From: Eubacteriales bacterium
Lineage (GTDB): Bacteria > Bacillota > Clostridia > Lachnospirales > Lachnospiraceae
Direction of reading: 5' to 3'
Length of the DNA stretch: 64,000 nucleotides
NCBI GenBank assembly: GCA_030524545.1
Contig: JAUNGM010000003.1
Span: 137,632 to 201,631 of the forward strand
In this document: piece after piece, positions 1 through 8,395 of the stretch
Numbering within the stretch: the first letter of the stretch is position 1
Layout: each line of letters starts with the position of its first letter
The notes under the pieces: generated by a model
What the model was told of the DNA's origin: nothing
Databases searched by the model: none
Seen by the model: the letters and a program-made list of their open reading frames with translations, nothing else
Position numbers and translations under genes: made by a program

Positions 1-1
1 G

Positions 2-1036
2 CTGAATGCAAATTGCAGTGAGGGCCAGCAGGTATATTTTTATCTGAATGGCAGTGAGATATTCAGGGGGCTTCTCATGACGGATGGGAGGAGTAACAGC
101 CGGAAGTTGGCCCTTAAAGCATATGATAAATGTATTTATCTGTGCAACAATAAGGGGAGCTTTTCATACAAGAAGAAAACGGCCACTTATATTTTTAAAG
201 ATTGCCTGAAAAAACTTGGACTATCACTTGGTTCTGCGGTCAGTACGAATCACGTGATCGGCGAATTGGTTAAGAAGAATACGACATACTGGGATGTGAT
301 TCAGGATGCGTTGAGTCAGACGTATCAGGCTACAGGAATACGGTATTATGTGTATGCTGAAAAAGGAAAAATATATCTGAAAAAAAGGCAGGAACAAACC
401 TCCATGCCGATTTTGGATTTAAAGTCCAATATCCAAACCTATGATATGAGCCGTTCGATTTATAATACCCGGACGAGGCTCACGCTTGTTACCTCTAAGG
501 GGAAGAAAAAGGGGAGCAGCATCAACAGTTCTTTGGAAAAGAAGATCGGGAAATTCCGGGATATCCAGTCTGTAGACGAGGATATTACAAAAGCGGAAAT
601 CAATCAGCGGATACGGGCGTTTGAACTGGAAACAAGTATCGTAGACAGGGAACTGAAGATAAAGGCTGATGGAAATATAAAATGCGTGTCCGGTTCCTGT
701 GTGTATGTGGATATTTCCAATATTGATACGAAACGCATCATGTTCATAGAGGAGGACACACATACTTTTGAAAACGGGCATCACACGATGGAATTGAAGC
801 TGAGCTATGAGAAAACGGCGACAACGTCAACAAGAAATAACTCCGGTACAGTTAAGTATAGGGTTACTGCAAACAGCGGTCTGAATCTCCGGACAGGGCC
901 AAATGCCAGGATAATAGGAACCATGAAAAAAGGAACTGAGGTTACGTCCGATGGAAAGAAAAATGGAAACTGGATTCATGTAAAATGGAACGGGACATGG
1001 GGGTATGCTTATAATTCATGGCTGAAACAGATATAA
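2..1036 (+). CDS. Phage tail/baseplate hub protein, XkdQ/YqbQ-like, 5' end outside window
   Basis: The reading frame is open from the first bases, so the gene begins upstream and 344 residues are visible. The stretch around the in-frame Met at base 77 (FRGLLMTDGRSNSRKL) is typical of XkdQ/YqbQ hub proteins of PBSX-like contractile tails. The last 60 residues form a bacterial SH3 domain (NSGLNLRTGPN, then GTMKKGTEV, then GYAYNSWL), which suggests cell-wall binding at the tail tip. DUF2577, DUF2634 and baseplate J genes follow in the usual order. The Met at 77 is not the true start because family sequence continues upstream of it. Confidence 0.8.
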   Translation: MNANCSEGQQVYFYLNGSEIFRGLLMTDGRSNSRKLALKAYDKCIYLCNNKGSFSYKKKTATYIFKDCLKKLGLSLGSAVSTNHVIGELVKKNTTYWDVIQDALSQTYQATGIRYYVYAEKGKIYLKKRQEQTSMPILDLKSNIQTYDMSRSIYNTRTRLTLVTSKGKKKGSSINSSLEKKIGKFRDIQSVDEDITKAEINQRIRAFELETSIVDRELKIKADGNIKCVSGSCVYVDISNIDTKRIMFIEEDTHTFENGHHTMELKLSYEKTATTSTRNNSGTVKYRVTANSGLNLRTGPNARIIGTMKKGTEVTSDGKKNGNWIHVKWNGTWGYAYNSWLKQI

Positions 1037-1051
1037 GGGGGCGAAAGAGAA

Positions 1052-1294
1052 GTGGCAAAAAATATTACGGAAATCATCCGGGAGATATGCGAACGGAGTA
1101 TGCCAAATGTGGTGACTGGCGTGGTGACAGAAACTGAGCCGCTCCGTATTATGTTGGTGGATGATATGAGCATTTTGCTATCAGCACAATCGTTGATTGT
1201 ATCATCAGAAATGCTGCCGCTGAAAAAGGGTGAAGAACTTTATCTTTTAGCAACGAACAGGAATAAAATTTATTACGTTTTGAACAGGGTGTGA
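1052..1294 (+). CDS. DUF2577 (XkdR-like) baseplate protein
   Basis: An 80-residue protein starting at GTG, with AAGGGGGCGAAAGAG just upstream as ribosome site. Length, position between the hub protein and the DUF2634 protein, and content (a short OB-like beta domain with LPLKKGEELYLL) match the DUF2577/XkdR family of contractile-tail baseplates. No catalytic residues are expected. The role as a structural tail component is inferred from family and synteny. Confidence 0.7.
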   Translation: MAKNITEIIREICERSMPNVVTGVVTETEPLRIMLVDDMSILLSAQSLIVSSEMLPLKKGEELYLLATNRNKIYYVLNRV

Positions 1295-1298
1295 AAAT

Positions 1299-1724
1299 AT
1301 GGATGAAGAAGAAATTTTCGGTGTTTCTCTTGAGGAAGAAGAAGTCGAGGATGAAGTTGTCACGTACCGTACTTACCGTATGGATTTGAAGAATAAAAGG
1401 ATTATAGGCAAGGTTGATGGGATAGAGGCAGCGGCGCAGTCCATGTTTAAAGCCTTGCAGACGAGAAGGTTCGCATATCTGATTTACGATGACCAGTACG
1501 GATGTGATGTGTATAACAAGATAGGCAACCTTGATCTGTCGCAGAGCTATCTTGAAAATGATATTCCTGTGATGATCGAGGATGCTTTTTTAAATGATGA
1601 TATGATACTCGGAATTGATAACCTGACGTTTGATATGCAGGATATTGATTCCATTTTTATATCGTTTGAAGCATCAACGGTATTCGGGGATGCTGATTTC
1701 GAGGGGGTGATAAGCGATGGCTAA
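1299..1724 (+). CDS. DUF2634 (XkdS-like) baseplate wedge protein
   Basis: 141 residues with an acidic N-terminus, then a gp25-like core (FKALQTRRFAYLIYDDQYG), the hallmark of the DUF2634/XkdS family that forms part of the baseplate wedge. It starts 4 bases after the previous stop and overlaps the next gene by 8 bases, so it is translated within one late operon. Confidence 0.8.
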   Translation: MDEEEIFGVSLEEEEVEDEVVTYRTYRMDLKNKRIIGKVDGIEAAAQSMFKALQTRRFAYLIYDDQYGCDVYNKIGNLDLSQSYLENDIPVMIEDAFLNDDMILGIDNLTFDMQDIDSIFISFEASTVFGDADFEGVISDG

Positions 1725-2910
1725 ATATTCGGATGAAAAAATTGCAGAATACCGGGAGGCAATAGAGAGAATGCGCACCGCCGCCCCTTTGGATTTACAG
1801 CAGAATGAGCCGGTACGGAACATTGACGACCTTGGCCTTGAAGATATTACAGAAGATTTCCTTATCGAGCATTTCCTCGACATGGGAGACGAGTTGGAGG
1901 TCGATACAAGGCAGGGGAGTATATACTGGGATGCCTGTATGGGCAGTATCATCCGGACAGCCATGTTCCTAAACCAGCTTTCCCAGGTGGATGAGATCAT
2001 TTCATTGCAGACATGCACGGGGGATGTACTGGACGAGAAGCTGCGGGAAAGAGGGCTTTCAAGAAATCCGGCAGAGGCTACCCCGGCCATGTATTACGTG
2101 ACATTCGTTGGGGAAGTGCCTGAAATGGACTCCGTAATGACCTGTGAGGATTATTTCTTTACTTTGCAGGAATACGGGGACAAATATGTGATTGTGTCTG
2201 AGGACTTGGGTTCTGAAATGAATAATCTCGTACCCGGCACAGAAGTGATACCGGAGATTGATGTGGACGGTCTTATAAGCGCTACGCTCGGAGAACTTGT
2301 GATACCTGCCATTGACATAGAGGACGATGATTCGGCGAGAGAACGGCTGATAGACAGGATTTCCGGCCCGGATGAGAATGGGAACAAATCACAGATGAAA
2401 ACATGGTGTGAATCTGTGGAAGGTGTGGGAAGTGCCAGAATCATTTCCCTGTGGAATGGTCCGAATACAGTGCTTGGCGTGATCGTAGCGAAAAGCGGTG
2501 GTGTTCCGACAAGCAGTGTGGTGGAGGCAGTTCAGAAATACATAGACCCTGGAGCAGACGGAATGGGGGAAGGCGTTGCGAATATCGGGCAGATATTTAC
2601 CGCCGTTGCAGTGGAGGCAGTAAAGGTTGACATATCGGTGTCTGTATTGAAGAAAAATGAAGCCACCTATTCTGGAATACAGGAAGATTTCAGGCAGTTG
2701 TTGGAAAAGTATTTTACGGAAATGGCATTGGAGGATTATGCAGACGGGATGGCGATCCGGTATGTGCGTGTCGGGGCATTACTGGAAGGGCTGGAGGATG
2801 TGATTGATTATGACGGTCTGACACTGAATGGTGCGGCGGAGAATGTGACCTTTTCAATATTGCAGATCCCGGTACTTGGGGAGGTAATGGTCGATGGAAA
2901 TATTCAATAA
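1717..2910 (+). CDS. Baseplate J/gp47 family protein (XkdT-like)
   Basis: A 397-residue protein of the baseplate J family. The N-terminal part carries TRQGSIYWDA and ITEDFLIEHFLDM, and the middle contains SGPDENGNKSQMKTWCE and GVGSARIISLWNGPNT, typical of XkdT. It overlaps the genes on both sides (8 and 17 bases). In contractile tails this protein links the baseplate wedges to the tail fibres. It is full length for the family. Confidence 0.85.
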   Translation: MAKYSDEKIAEYREAIERMRTAAPLDLQQNEPVRNIDDLGLEDITEDFLIEHFLDMGDELEVDTRQGSIYWDACMGSIIRTAMFLNQLSQVDEIISLQTCTGDVLDEKLRERGLSRNPAEATPAMYYVTFVGEVPEMDSVMTCEDYFFTLQEYGDKYVIVSEDLGSEMNNLVPGTEVIPEIDVDGLISATLGELVIPAIDIEDDDSARERLIDRISGPDENGNKSQMKTWCESVEGVGSARIISLWNGPNTVLGVIVAKSGGVPTSSVVEAVQKYIDPGADGMGEGVANIGQIFTAVAVEAVKVDISVSVLKKNEATYSGIQEDFRQLLEKYFTEMALEDYADGMAIRYVRVGALLEGLEDVIDYDGLTLNGAAENVTFSILQIPVLGEVMVDGNIQ

Positions 2911-3790
2911 CAGCGGAAGATCAGGATATGAGGAAATAGTTGCCAGCGGCCCGAAGTGGTGGACGGAATACAGGGAGATGGATGCGGTTTATCGTTATGA
3001 AGGGTGGCTGCTTGACTTGATGGCACATTTTATGGAGCGGAAAGTCAAGAACCAGTTCCCTTCCCAGGCGGATGAGGCTGCGCTCTCCATGTATGAAAAG
3101 CTGCTCAGGATAGAGAGTGACGTTGAGTTATCCCTGGAGGAACGCAGGAGGATTGTATCGGCATATTATTCCGGCACCGGGCATCTGAGCCGGAGTGTGA
3201 TCTTGTCACTGGTGAAAGCCTATACAGGGCAGGATGGGGACGTGTACTGGAATGATGGGACGCTCTGTATTGAATTTAATAATAACGACGGGGCATTTAT
3301 ATCTATCGGGATTTTGCAGAAGGTTATTGACAGGAGGATGCCGGCACATATCCCTTTCCAAACAAGGTGTACGTGCAAGGTAAATCTAGCAATCAAAACA
3401 GACTTAGAAACGTGGGAGAAACGCTTTACGCTCGCAGGCACAAAGCCAAAAACAAATATTGGTTTATGTATTACCCCTGGGGATATCGTCCTTAAAACGG
3501 CGGCTGATGCGTTTGAAACACAATACGGCATGACTGGAAATAGTCTGGTGTCCGGAACGTATCCCGGAACGAGCAGAGGATTGAGGCTGTCCGGGAATGG
3601 CATCAGCATTGAGGCAGAAACAGAAGCGGCAGGAAACAGTTATCCGGTTGCGGGTGCATCCGGGGATACGGGAACTTATCCGAAAGAGAGTACCGGGCTG
3701 GAAAGCGCTTCAAATTCCGTGCTGCCGGAAGTAAGTACCGAAAACTGGTCCGTATCATATCCCATGTGCGGAGAAGGTTTTGAAATATAA
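2894..3790 (+). CDS. DUF2313 (XkdU/YmfQ-like) tail protein
   Basis: 298 residues. The N-terminal 190 residues fit the XkdU/YmfQ (DUF2313) family: the motif SLEERRRIVSAYYSGTGHLS is characteristic, and the gene directly follows baseplate J as expected. The C-terminal 100 residues are Gly/Ser/Thr-rich with short repeats (NSLVSGTYPGTSRG, NSYPVAGASGDTGTYP), an extension that may connect to the tail fibres. The start at 2894 lies inside the preceding gene. Confidence 0.75.
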   Translation: MEIFNNSGRSGYEEIVASGPKWWTEYREMDAVYRYEGWLLDLMAHFMERKVKNQFPSQADEAALSMYEKLLRIESDVELSLEERRRIVSAYYSGTGHLSRSVILSLVKAYTGQDGDVYWNDGTLCIEFNNNDGAFISIGILQKVIDRRMPAHIPFQTRCTCKVNLAIKTDLETWEKRFTLAGTKPKTNIGLCITPGDIVLKTAADAFETQYGMTGNSLVSGTYPGTSRGLRLSGNGISIEAETEAAGNSYPVAGASGDTGTYPKESTGLESASNSVLPEVSTENWSVSYPMCGEGFEI

Positions 3791-3809
3791 CGAAGGGAGG
3801 TTTTAAGAT

Positions 3810-4124
3810 ATGGCGTTACTGACAAAGGCGGCCATTCAGGGCTATCGGGACTACACGAAGCGGAGAATTGCATACGCAAGGTTCAAGGTCGGTTCCACCT
3901 ATTACAAATCGCTGATTGAATCGGTCGAGGTGACATCGGCAGGGGTTGTGGAGATATCCTTTAAAATTGAGTTATCATCCGGCTCCGGGGAGGTAACGGA
4001 AGTGCAACTGTATGATACTGATAACCAGTTATGGCTTTCCAAGACAGAAAGATTAAAAATGGATTCTGTTGCGGAGGGCTTTTTATATGTCGTACAGTTG
4101 ACGATTACAGAGATTACAGCGTGA
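3810..4124 (+). CDS. Small phage structural protein, unknown family
   Basis: 104 residues, preceded by a strong GGGAGG site. It is beta-rich (SLIESVEVTSAGVVEISFKI) with no signal peptide or membrane segment. Its place between the XkdU-like protein and the fibre-region genes suggests a tail fibre or baseplate accessory part. I do not recognise the family. Confidence 0.6.
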   Translation: MALLTKAAIQGYRDYTKRRIAYARFKVGSTYYKSLIESVEVTSAGVVEISFKIELSSGSGEVTEVQLYDTDNQLWLSKTERLKMDSVAEGFLYVVQLTITEITA

Positions 4125-4146
4125 GGAGAAAGGAGGTGAGCGACCT

Positions 4147-4635
4147 GTGCGAGAACTGATAGGATGGAAAGACCATACCGTGGAATTTCCAAACCGGTAC
4201 ACAAAAACTGAGGCAGACGGATATCTGACGCTGGAAAAGGCGCCCGGCACGGTAAAACAGCAGGGTACGCCGCAGAATGCCACAAACTTTAACACAATGG
4301 ACCTTGCGGCATTCGAGGCAATGCTTATGGCATCCGAGAACAGCAGGAAACTGATCCATATAGGACAGAGCATGGAAGGGCTGTCCGGGGAGGTGCTTGA
4401 GGCGGAACTGACCAACACACAACTTTATCCGCATAATAATTCCATCAAGACCTTACAGTTATCCACACCGAGAAATACGAAGGATTATACCGTCACGGTA
4501 GAGCCTGTAAGCATTACCGGTGGTGCTGTGGGAGATTTTGAGATCAGCGACAAGCTGCTGAATGGATTCAAGATAAAGTATACCGGATCAGCAACAAAGG
4601 TATATGTCAGGTGCTATGTGAGAGGAGGAATCTAA
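4147..4635 (+). CDS. Putative tail-fibre region protein
   Basis: 162 residues starting at GTG with a near-perfect ribosome site (AAGGAGGTGAGCGACCT). The N-terminal 50 residues (HTVEFPNRYTKTEADGYLTL, then GTPQNATNFNTMD) resemble the head of Firmicute phage fibre and adhesin-carrier proteins. The C-terminal part is beta-rich. Exact function unknown. The link to host binding rests on its position just before the DGR target gene. Confidence 0.55.
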   Translation: MRELIGWKDHTVEFPNRYTKTEADGYLTLEKAPGTVKQQGTPQNATNFNTMDLAAFEAMLMASENSRKLIHIGQSMEGLSGEVLEAELTNTQLYPHNNSIKTLQLSTPRNTKDYTVTVEPVSITGGAVGDFEISDKLLNGFKIKYTGSATKVYVRCYVRGGI

Positions 4636-4638
4636 GCC

Positions 4639-4809
4639 ATGGCAAACGTGATTATCAAGAATGAGAGTCGGAGGGAGGATGTCGAGTATATAGCAAAAAA
4701 ATATGGAATCGACACGAAAGACCCGGCAATGCGTGAGGCTGCGGAGATTGCGGCGGCACGGACAAATGAAGCGGTCAGGATGGCCGGGAACAGGAGGAAA
4801 TATTTCTGA
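4639..4809 (+). CDS. Small phage protein (56 aa)
   Basis: A short ORF that fills the gap between two tail genes, beginning MANVIIKNESRRED with a GGAGGAATC ribosome site and ending in a TGATG overlap with the next start. It is helical and charged, with no membrane segment. Function unknown. The spacing and the stop-start overlap are the main support. Confidence 0.6.
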   Translation: MANVIIKNESRREDVEYIAKKYGIDTKDPAMREAAEIAAARTNEAVRMAGNRRKYF

Positions 4810-5174
4810 TGAATGTGATTTATTCGCCGGAGAACGGCAAAAATTTTATCAGCTTTGAGGCGGAGGGCAAGACGATTGACTTTGCAGACGGAGAACTGGC
4901 CTTCCGTGTGGACAAGCGGGAGAGGGACGAGGAGGTCGTCATTGACATCTGCAAAGATTATACGGGCGGCCTTGTCATGGGGGCAGGCAACGGGGAATCA
5001 TACGTCGCACAGCTTACCATCCCGGCAAGGGAGTATGAAGAAACAGAAAAACCAAATCCGGGATATGACCCGGACAATGAGGAAGGAACCGAACAGCCGA
5101 CTATTACAGAGCGGAATCCGGTTCCTTTTTCTATGGACAAATGCACACTGACCCTGTGGGAAATGGAGGTTTAG
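4809..5174 (+). CDS. Phage structural-region protein, unknown (121 aa)
   Basis: It starts at an ATG overlapping the previous stop. The sequence is beta-rich (NGKNFISFEAEGKTIDFADG) with an acidic proline-containing linker near residue 80. It sits three bases before the DGR variable protein and may be a linker or chaperone for that adhesin, which is inference from context. I do not recognise the family. Confidence 0.6.
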   Translation: MNVIYSPENGKNFISFEAEGKTIDFADGELAFRVDKRERDEEVVIDICKDYTGGLVMGAGNGESYVAQLTIPAREYEETEKPNPGYDPDNEEGTEQPTITERNPVPFSMDKCTLTLWEMEV

Positions 5175-5177
5175 GAA

Positions 5178-6248
5178 ATGCCGAATTTTGATGATTTTAA
5201 ACTTGCGATTGAAGCAATGTCAGGCGGTAAGAATACGGTGCTGTTTGATGATTTGGAAATGCCTTCCGTTGTTGTTCCGTTTGTGAAGGCATTAAACTCC
5301 GATCTGATTGATGGAGGCAGCGCAAACGTGCATCCTGCGTTCAGCGTTGATGGAGTGGAGAAAAATGTCATGTACGTTTCTAAATTCCAGAATATTGTCC
5401 TGAATGACCGGGCGTATTCCCTGCCTATGAGGGACCCGAGAACATCCGTGAATTTTGACCAGGCTGTGACATACTGCCGGAACAAAGGAAAAGGCTGGGG
5501 TCTGATGCCGTATTCCCTGTGGTGTGCGATTGCCCTGTGGTGCAGGAAGAACGGCACAATGCCGAGGGGTAATAATAACTGGGGAAAAGACCATGCTTAT
5601 CCCCATGAAAAGGGCGTACCCTGCACTTTTGAAAGTGTAAATGCCGCATCCCATCCGGGAGAACCGGCACATTGCCTGACTGGTTCCGGACCGGCTACAT
5701 GGTATCACAACTGGATGCCGGATGGAATTGCAGACCTGAACGGTAATGTTTGGGAATGGTGCGCAGGAATGCGGTTGATGAATGGGGAGATTCAGATTAT
5801 CCCATATGCAAACTGCATGGCGCAGGATGCCAGTATGGGGGCGTCCTCTACTCTGTGGAAGGCAATCAAGGCAGACGGGACACTGGTTGAGCCTGGAACC
5901 GCCGGAACACTGAAATGGGATTGGATATCATCCAAACTCCAGCTTACAAACGGTTCAGTGACTTATACCACAGATCAGGGGAATGGATGTCAGTACAAAG
6001 ACATGACGCTTGCATCCGGCTTGACCGCCCCGGAGATTGCCAAAATACTGTTGCTGTATCCGGATGAACCTGGTGGAGATTATGGCGGTGATAACCATTA
6101 TGCAAACCTCACTGGTGAGCGTGTGCCGCTCTGTGGTGGCAGCTGGTACTACGCTTCCAATGCGGGCGTGTTCTGCGTGAACTTGTCCTGCACTCGCTCG
6201 TACTCCGACAGCCCCGTCGGCTTCCGCTCCGCTTTTTGCGAACTGTAA
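5178..6248 (+). CDS. DGR variable protein 1 (FGE-sulfatase/C-type-lectin fold)
   Basis: 356 residues. The core from about residue 70 to the end is a formylglycine-generating-enzyme-like C-type lectin fold: GSGPATWYHNWMPDGIADL, NGNVWEWC (residues 189-196) and C-terminal CGGSW then GFRSAF. This is the scaffold of many DGR targets. The last 40 residues are encoded by variable repeat 1, which differs from the template repeat only at template adenines. The gene lies at the end of the tail cluster, so it is most likely the receptor-binding tip protein (inference). There is no signal peptide. It is followed by avd, the template and the reverse transcriptase. Confidence 0.9.
   Translation: MPNFDDFKLAIEAMSGGKNTVLFDDLEMPSVVVPFVKALNSDLIDGGSANVHPAFSVDGVEKNVMYVSKFQNIVLNDRAYSLPMRDPRTSVNFDQAVTYCRNKGKGWGLMPYSLWCAIALWCRKNGTMPRGNNNWGKDHAYPHEKGVPCTFESVNAASHPGEPAHCLTGSGPATWYHNWMPDGIADLNGNVWEWCAGMRLMNGEIQIIPYANCMAQDASMGASSTLWKAIKADGTLVEPGTAGTLKWDWISSKLQLTNGSVTYTTDQGNGCQYKDMTLASGLTAPEIAKILLLYPDEPGGDYGGDNHYANLTGERVPLCGGSWYYASNAGVFCVNLSCTRSYSDSPVGFRSAFCEL
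6118..6233 (+). repeat. DGR variable repeat 1 (VR1)
   Basis: 116 bases aligned without gaps to the template repeat at 6792-6907. I count 16 differences, all at template adenines (A to T, G or C). Changed codons are mostly AAC in the template and become Ser, Tyr, Cys, Asp or Pro codons. The invariant 3' block (CGGCTTCCGCTCCGCT) is the likely initiation-of-mutagenic-homing segment. Confidence 0.95.
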
Positions 6249-6270
6249 TACTGACAACTGAAATACTGAC

Positions 6271-6290
6271 TGCCCTGCGGTAGCGGGGCA
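6271..6290 (+). promoter_or_regulatory. Hairpin/cruciform downstream of VR1
   Basis: An inverted repeat with an 8-base stem (TGCCCTGC / GCGGGGCA, one T-G wobble) and a GGTA loop, 38 bases past the VR1 end and after the stop codon. The same design follows VR2. Hairpins with short loops at this place are known target-recognition elements in DGRs of the BPP-1 type. Confidence 0.8.
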
Positions 6291-6314
6291 ATTAAAAATG
6301 GAGGCTGTGAAAAC

Positions 6315-6773
6315 ATGGCGGATGAAAACCACAATACCCCTGAGCCGAACGACACTGAATGTCTGCAAATCCTACAGAAAATTGAGGATATGATCGTATA
6401 TGCCTACCCGCTTATGGAGAAATGGTCCGTCCGTGATATGAGGGCGATAGGAAACAGGATATTCGACTGCATGAATGACATGACCGAACACGCAACCTCA
6501 ATCCGGTATGGATTTTACAAGAAAACGGACATTTCCGCACTGGATAAGAGAAACCATCAGCTTCAGACATATATCAAAGTGGCTTACAAGGTGAAAGCCC
6601 TGAAAGGGTTATCCAGTTACAAAGAGTGGACGAGGCGTTCCGAAGAAATAGGCAATATGATAGGTGGCTTTATAAAAGCTGTATATGAGGGGAATCCTGC
6701 ACCTGGGAATACGGCTAACCAGCGGCAGAAATCATCCAGCAATGGGTACAGCCGGTATAAAAGCAAGAGATAA
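6315..6773 (+). CDS. avd: DGR accessory variability determinant (Avd)
   Basis: 152 residues, mostly helical, between the variable protein and the template repeat. The segment ATSIRYGFYKKTDISALDKR followed by a Leu/Tyr-rich helix fits the four-helix-bundle Avd family, which forms a pentamer that binds the reverse transcriptase and template RNA. The C-terminal 25 residues are Ser/Arg/Lys-rich. Start at ATG 6315 with GGAGGCTGTGAAAAC upstream. Identification rests on position and fold-like pattern. Confidence 0.85.
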   Translation: MADENHNTPEPNDTECLQILQKIEDMIVYAYPLMEKWSVRDMRAIGNRIFDCMNDMTEHATSIRYGFYKKTDISALDKRNHQLQTYIKVAYKVKALKGLSSYKEWTRRSEEIGNMIGGFIKAVYEGNPAPGNTANQRQKSSSNGYSRYKSKR

Positions 6774-6791
6774 TCGTGGGGAGCAGGTTAT

Positions 6792-6907
6792 AGCGTGTGC
6801 CGATCTGTGGTGGCAACTGGAACAACACTTCCAATGCGGGCGTGTTCTACGTGAACTTGAACAACACTCGCACGAACTCCAACAGCAACATCGGCTTCCG
6901 CTCCGCT
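6792..6907 (+). repeat. DGR template repeat (TR)
   Basis: 116 bases between avd and the reverse transcriptase gene, matching VR1 and VR2. In the frame of the variable proteins it is rich in AAC codons (NNY-type positions), the usual design that lets adenine mutagenesis produce many residues but no stops. It contains 28 adenines. Both 3' ends match exactly through CTTCCGCTCCGCT. Confidence 0.95.
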
Positions 6908-7109
6908 CTACCCTCATATGCCAGAACCGGAATGTTTACGAACTACCGGCAGTGCGAGGGGATAAAGGAATCTGCTTCCGCTCCTGCGTTTGGACAGGAG
7001 AAAAACGGAACCATGCCGACTGTATAAACGGGCATGGGGACAGTTGTGGAAGCCATGAGTAATTATTTTGAAAATCGCTAAACACAACAAAATTGAAAAA
7101 GGTTAAGGA
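6908..7109 (+). ncRNA. DGR RNA spacer between TR and reverse transcriptase
   Basis: About 200 bases without a credible gene. Two stem-loops are visible: CTCCTG/CAGGAG at 6981-7000 and CCATGCC/GGCATGG at 7011-7037. The 11-mer GCTTCCGCTCC of the TR 3' end (6894-6904) is repeated exactly 80 bases later (6974-6984). In the Bordetella phage DGR the region downstream of TR is required for cDNA priming, so this is probably part of the functional template RNA. Boundaries are approximate. Confidence 0.6.
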
Positions 7110-8270
7110 ATGAAAATCAAGAATGTTTTTGATTTGATATTCTCGGACGAAAATCTGTATGGAGCGATACAGGATGCCTCAAGCGGCAGAAGGTATAACA
7201 AAGATGTGCTTTGTGTCCAGTATGATTGTTGGAATACGATTGCGCAGATACAGAAAGACGTCCGTTCCGGAAGATATGAGATCGACAGATATTATATTTT
7301 CTACGTGTATGAACCAAAGAAACGGATGATCATGTCCATTTCATTTTATCACCGGATTGTGCAGTGGGCGATATACCGTGTGATAAATCCGATTCTCGTA
7401 AAAGGATATATTAAGGATTCTTACGGATGTATTCCCGGTAGGGGTGCCTTATCCGCTATGGAGAGGCTGCACTATTGGGTGAAGTCTACGGAAAAGAAGC
7501 CCGGCACATGGTATTACCTGAAATTGGACATCAGCAAATATTTTTACCGGATTTCGCATGAAGTTCTGAAAAAGATACTGGCGAAGAAAATCAAAGATAA
7601 ACGGTTACTGGGCGTGCTTTATAACATCATTGACTGTAGGCATACGCCGTTTGGTTTGCCACCCGGGAAAGGACCTGGGGAGGTTCCGTTGGAGGAAAGG
7701 CTTTTCGATGTTGGGATGCCTGTGGGAAATTTGCTGTCACAAGTATTCGCCAATGTGTATTTGGATACGTTAGACCAGTTTTGTAAAAGGGTTCTGAAAA
7801 TCCATTACTACGTCCGGTATATGGATGATGTGATTATCCTGTCAGACAGTAAGGCTCAGTTGAATGCCTGGAAAGCACAGATAGAGGCATTCCTTGAAAG
7901 AGAGTTAAGGCTTGCCCTGAATAAGAAAACCTGCATACGTCCCATTTCACAGGGGATAGAATTTGTCGGTTACAGGATATGGCCGCATTATGTAACGATA
8001 CGGAAAAGTACAACTTTACAGATGAAACGTGCCATGAAGCTGAAAGCATACGAATACAGCATCGGGTTGGCATCTTTGGAGGATGTGACAACGACGCTGA
8101 CCTGTTACCTTGGTATGCTCGATCACTGCGACTGCGGCACATTCCGGGAGGAACTTGTGCGTTCCGTGGTTCTTCAAAGGGATTATGAAAAGATGGAAGG
8201 CGTAGACGATGAAACTGAAAATTATTGCGAAGCTCTGGGCAGCGATTTACGACCTGCTTTTCTATATTGA
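7110..8270 (+). CDS. DGR reverse transcriptase
   Basis: 386 residues, full length for DGR reverse transcriptases. The fingers-palm motifs are visible: KLDISKYF with catalytic D140, VGNLLSQ (205-211), the DGR/group-II-like form of motif 4, and YMDD at 237-240. FVGYRIWP follows in the thumb region. The enzyme copies the TR RNA with adenine-directed errors, and the cDNA replaces the variable repeats. No maturase, endonuclease or RNase H domain is present, which separates it from a group II intron. Its 3' end overlaps a small downstream ORF. Confidence 0.95.
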   Translation: MKIKNVFDLIFSDENLYGAIQDASSGRRYNKDVLCVQYDCWNTIAQIQKDVRSGRYEIDRYYIFYVYEPKKRMIMSISFYHRIVQWAIYRVINPILVKGYIKDSYGCIPGRGALSAMERLHYWVKSTEKKPGTWYYLKLDISKYFYRISHEVLKKILAKKIKDKRLLGVLYNIIDCRHTPFGLPPGKGPGEVPLEERLFDVGMPVGNLLSQVFANVYLDTLDQFCKRVLKIHYYVRYMDDVIILSDSKAQLNAWKAQIEAFLERELRLALNKKTCIRPISQGIEFVGYRIWPHYVTIRKSTTLQMKRAMKLKAYEYSIGLASLEDVTTTLTCYLGMLDHCDCGTFREELVRSVVLQRDYEKMEGVDDETENYCEALGSDLRPAFLY

Positions 8271-8376
8271 CGGAAAAGGAAATAAGAGCCTTGAGCAGAT
8301 CCATGATGAACTTGACATCATAGAGATGCTATGCCGTCCGTATGCAGATGCGGACGATATTGAGGAAATACCTTAA
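8209..8376 (+). CDS. Small phage protein overlapping the RT 3' end (55 aa)
   Basis: The ORF starts inside the reverse transcriptase gene in another frame (MKLKIIAKLWAAIYDLLFYI) and ends acidic. Its initial helix is hydrophobic and amphipathic, compatible with membrane association near the lysis genes. The start has only a modest ribosome site (GGAAGG). It may be real or chance. Confidence 0.45.
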   Translation: MKLKIIAKLWAAIYDLLFYIDGKGNKSLEQIHDELDIIEMLCRPYADADDIEEIP

Positions 8377-8395
8377 CAGGAGGGAGGTGAAAAGG

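Noticed and set aside
6797-7027. Open frame through the template repeat encoding a lectin-like tail (PICGGNWNN...)
   Set aside because: It is the template repeat read in the frame of its targets; there is no ribosome site and no upstream domain, so it is RNA template rather than a gene.
7110-8270. Group II intron or retron reverse transcriptase
   Set aside because: No maturase or endonuclease domain, no intron RNA ends and no msr/msd; instead template and variable repeats and Avd are present.
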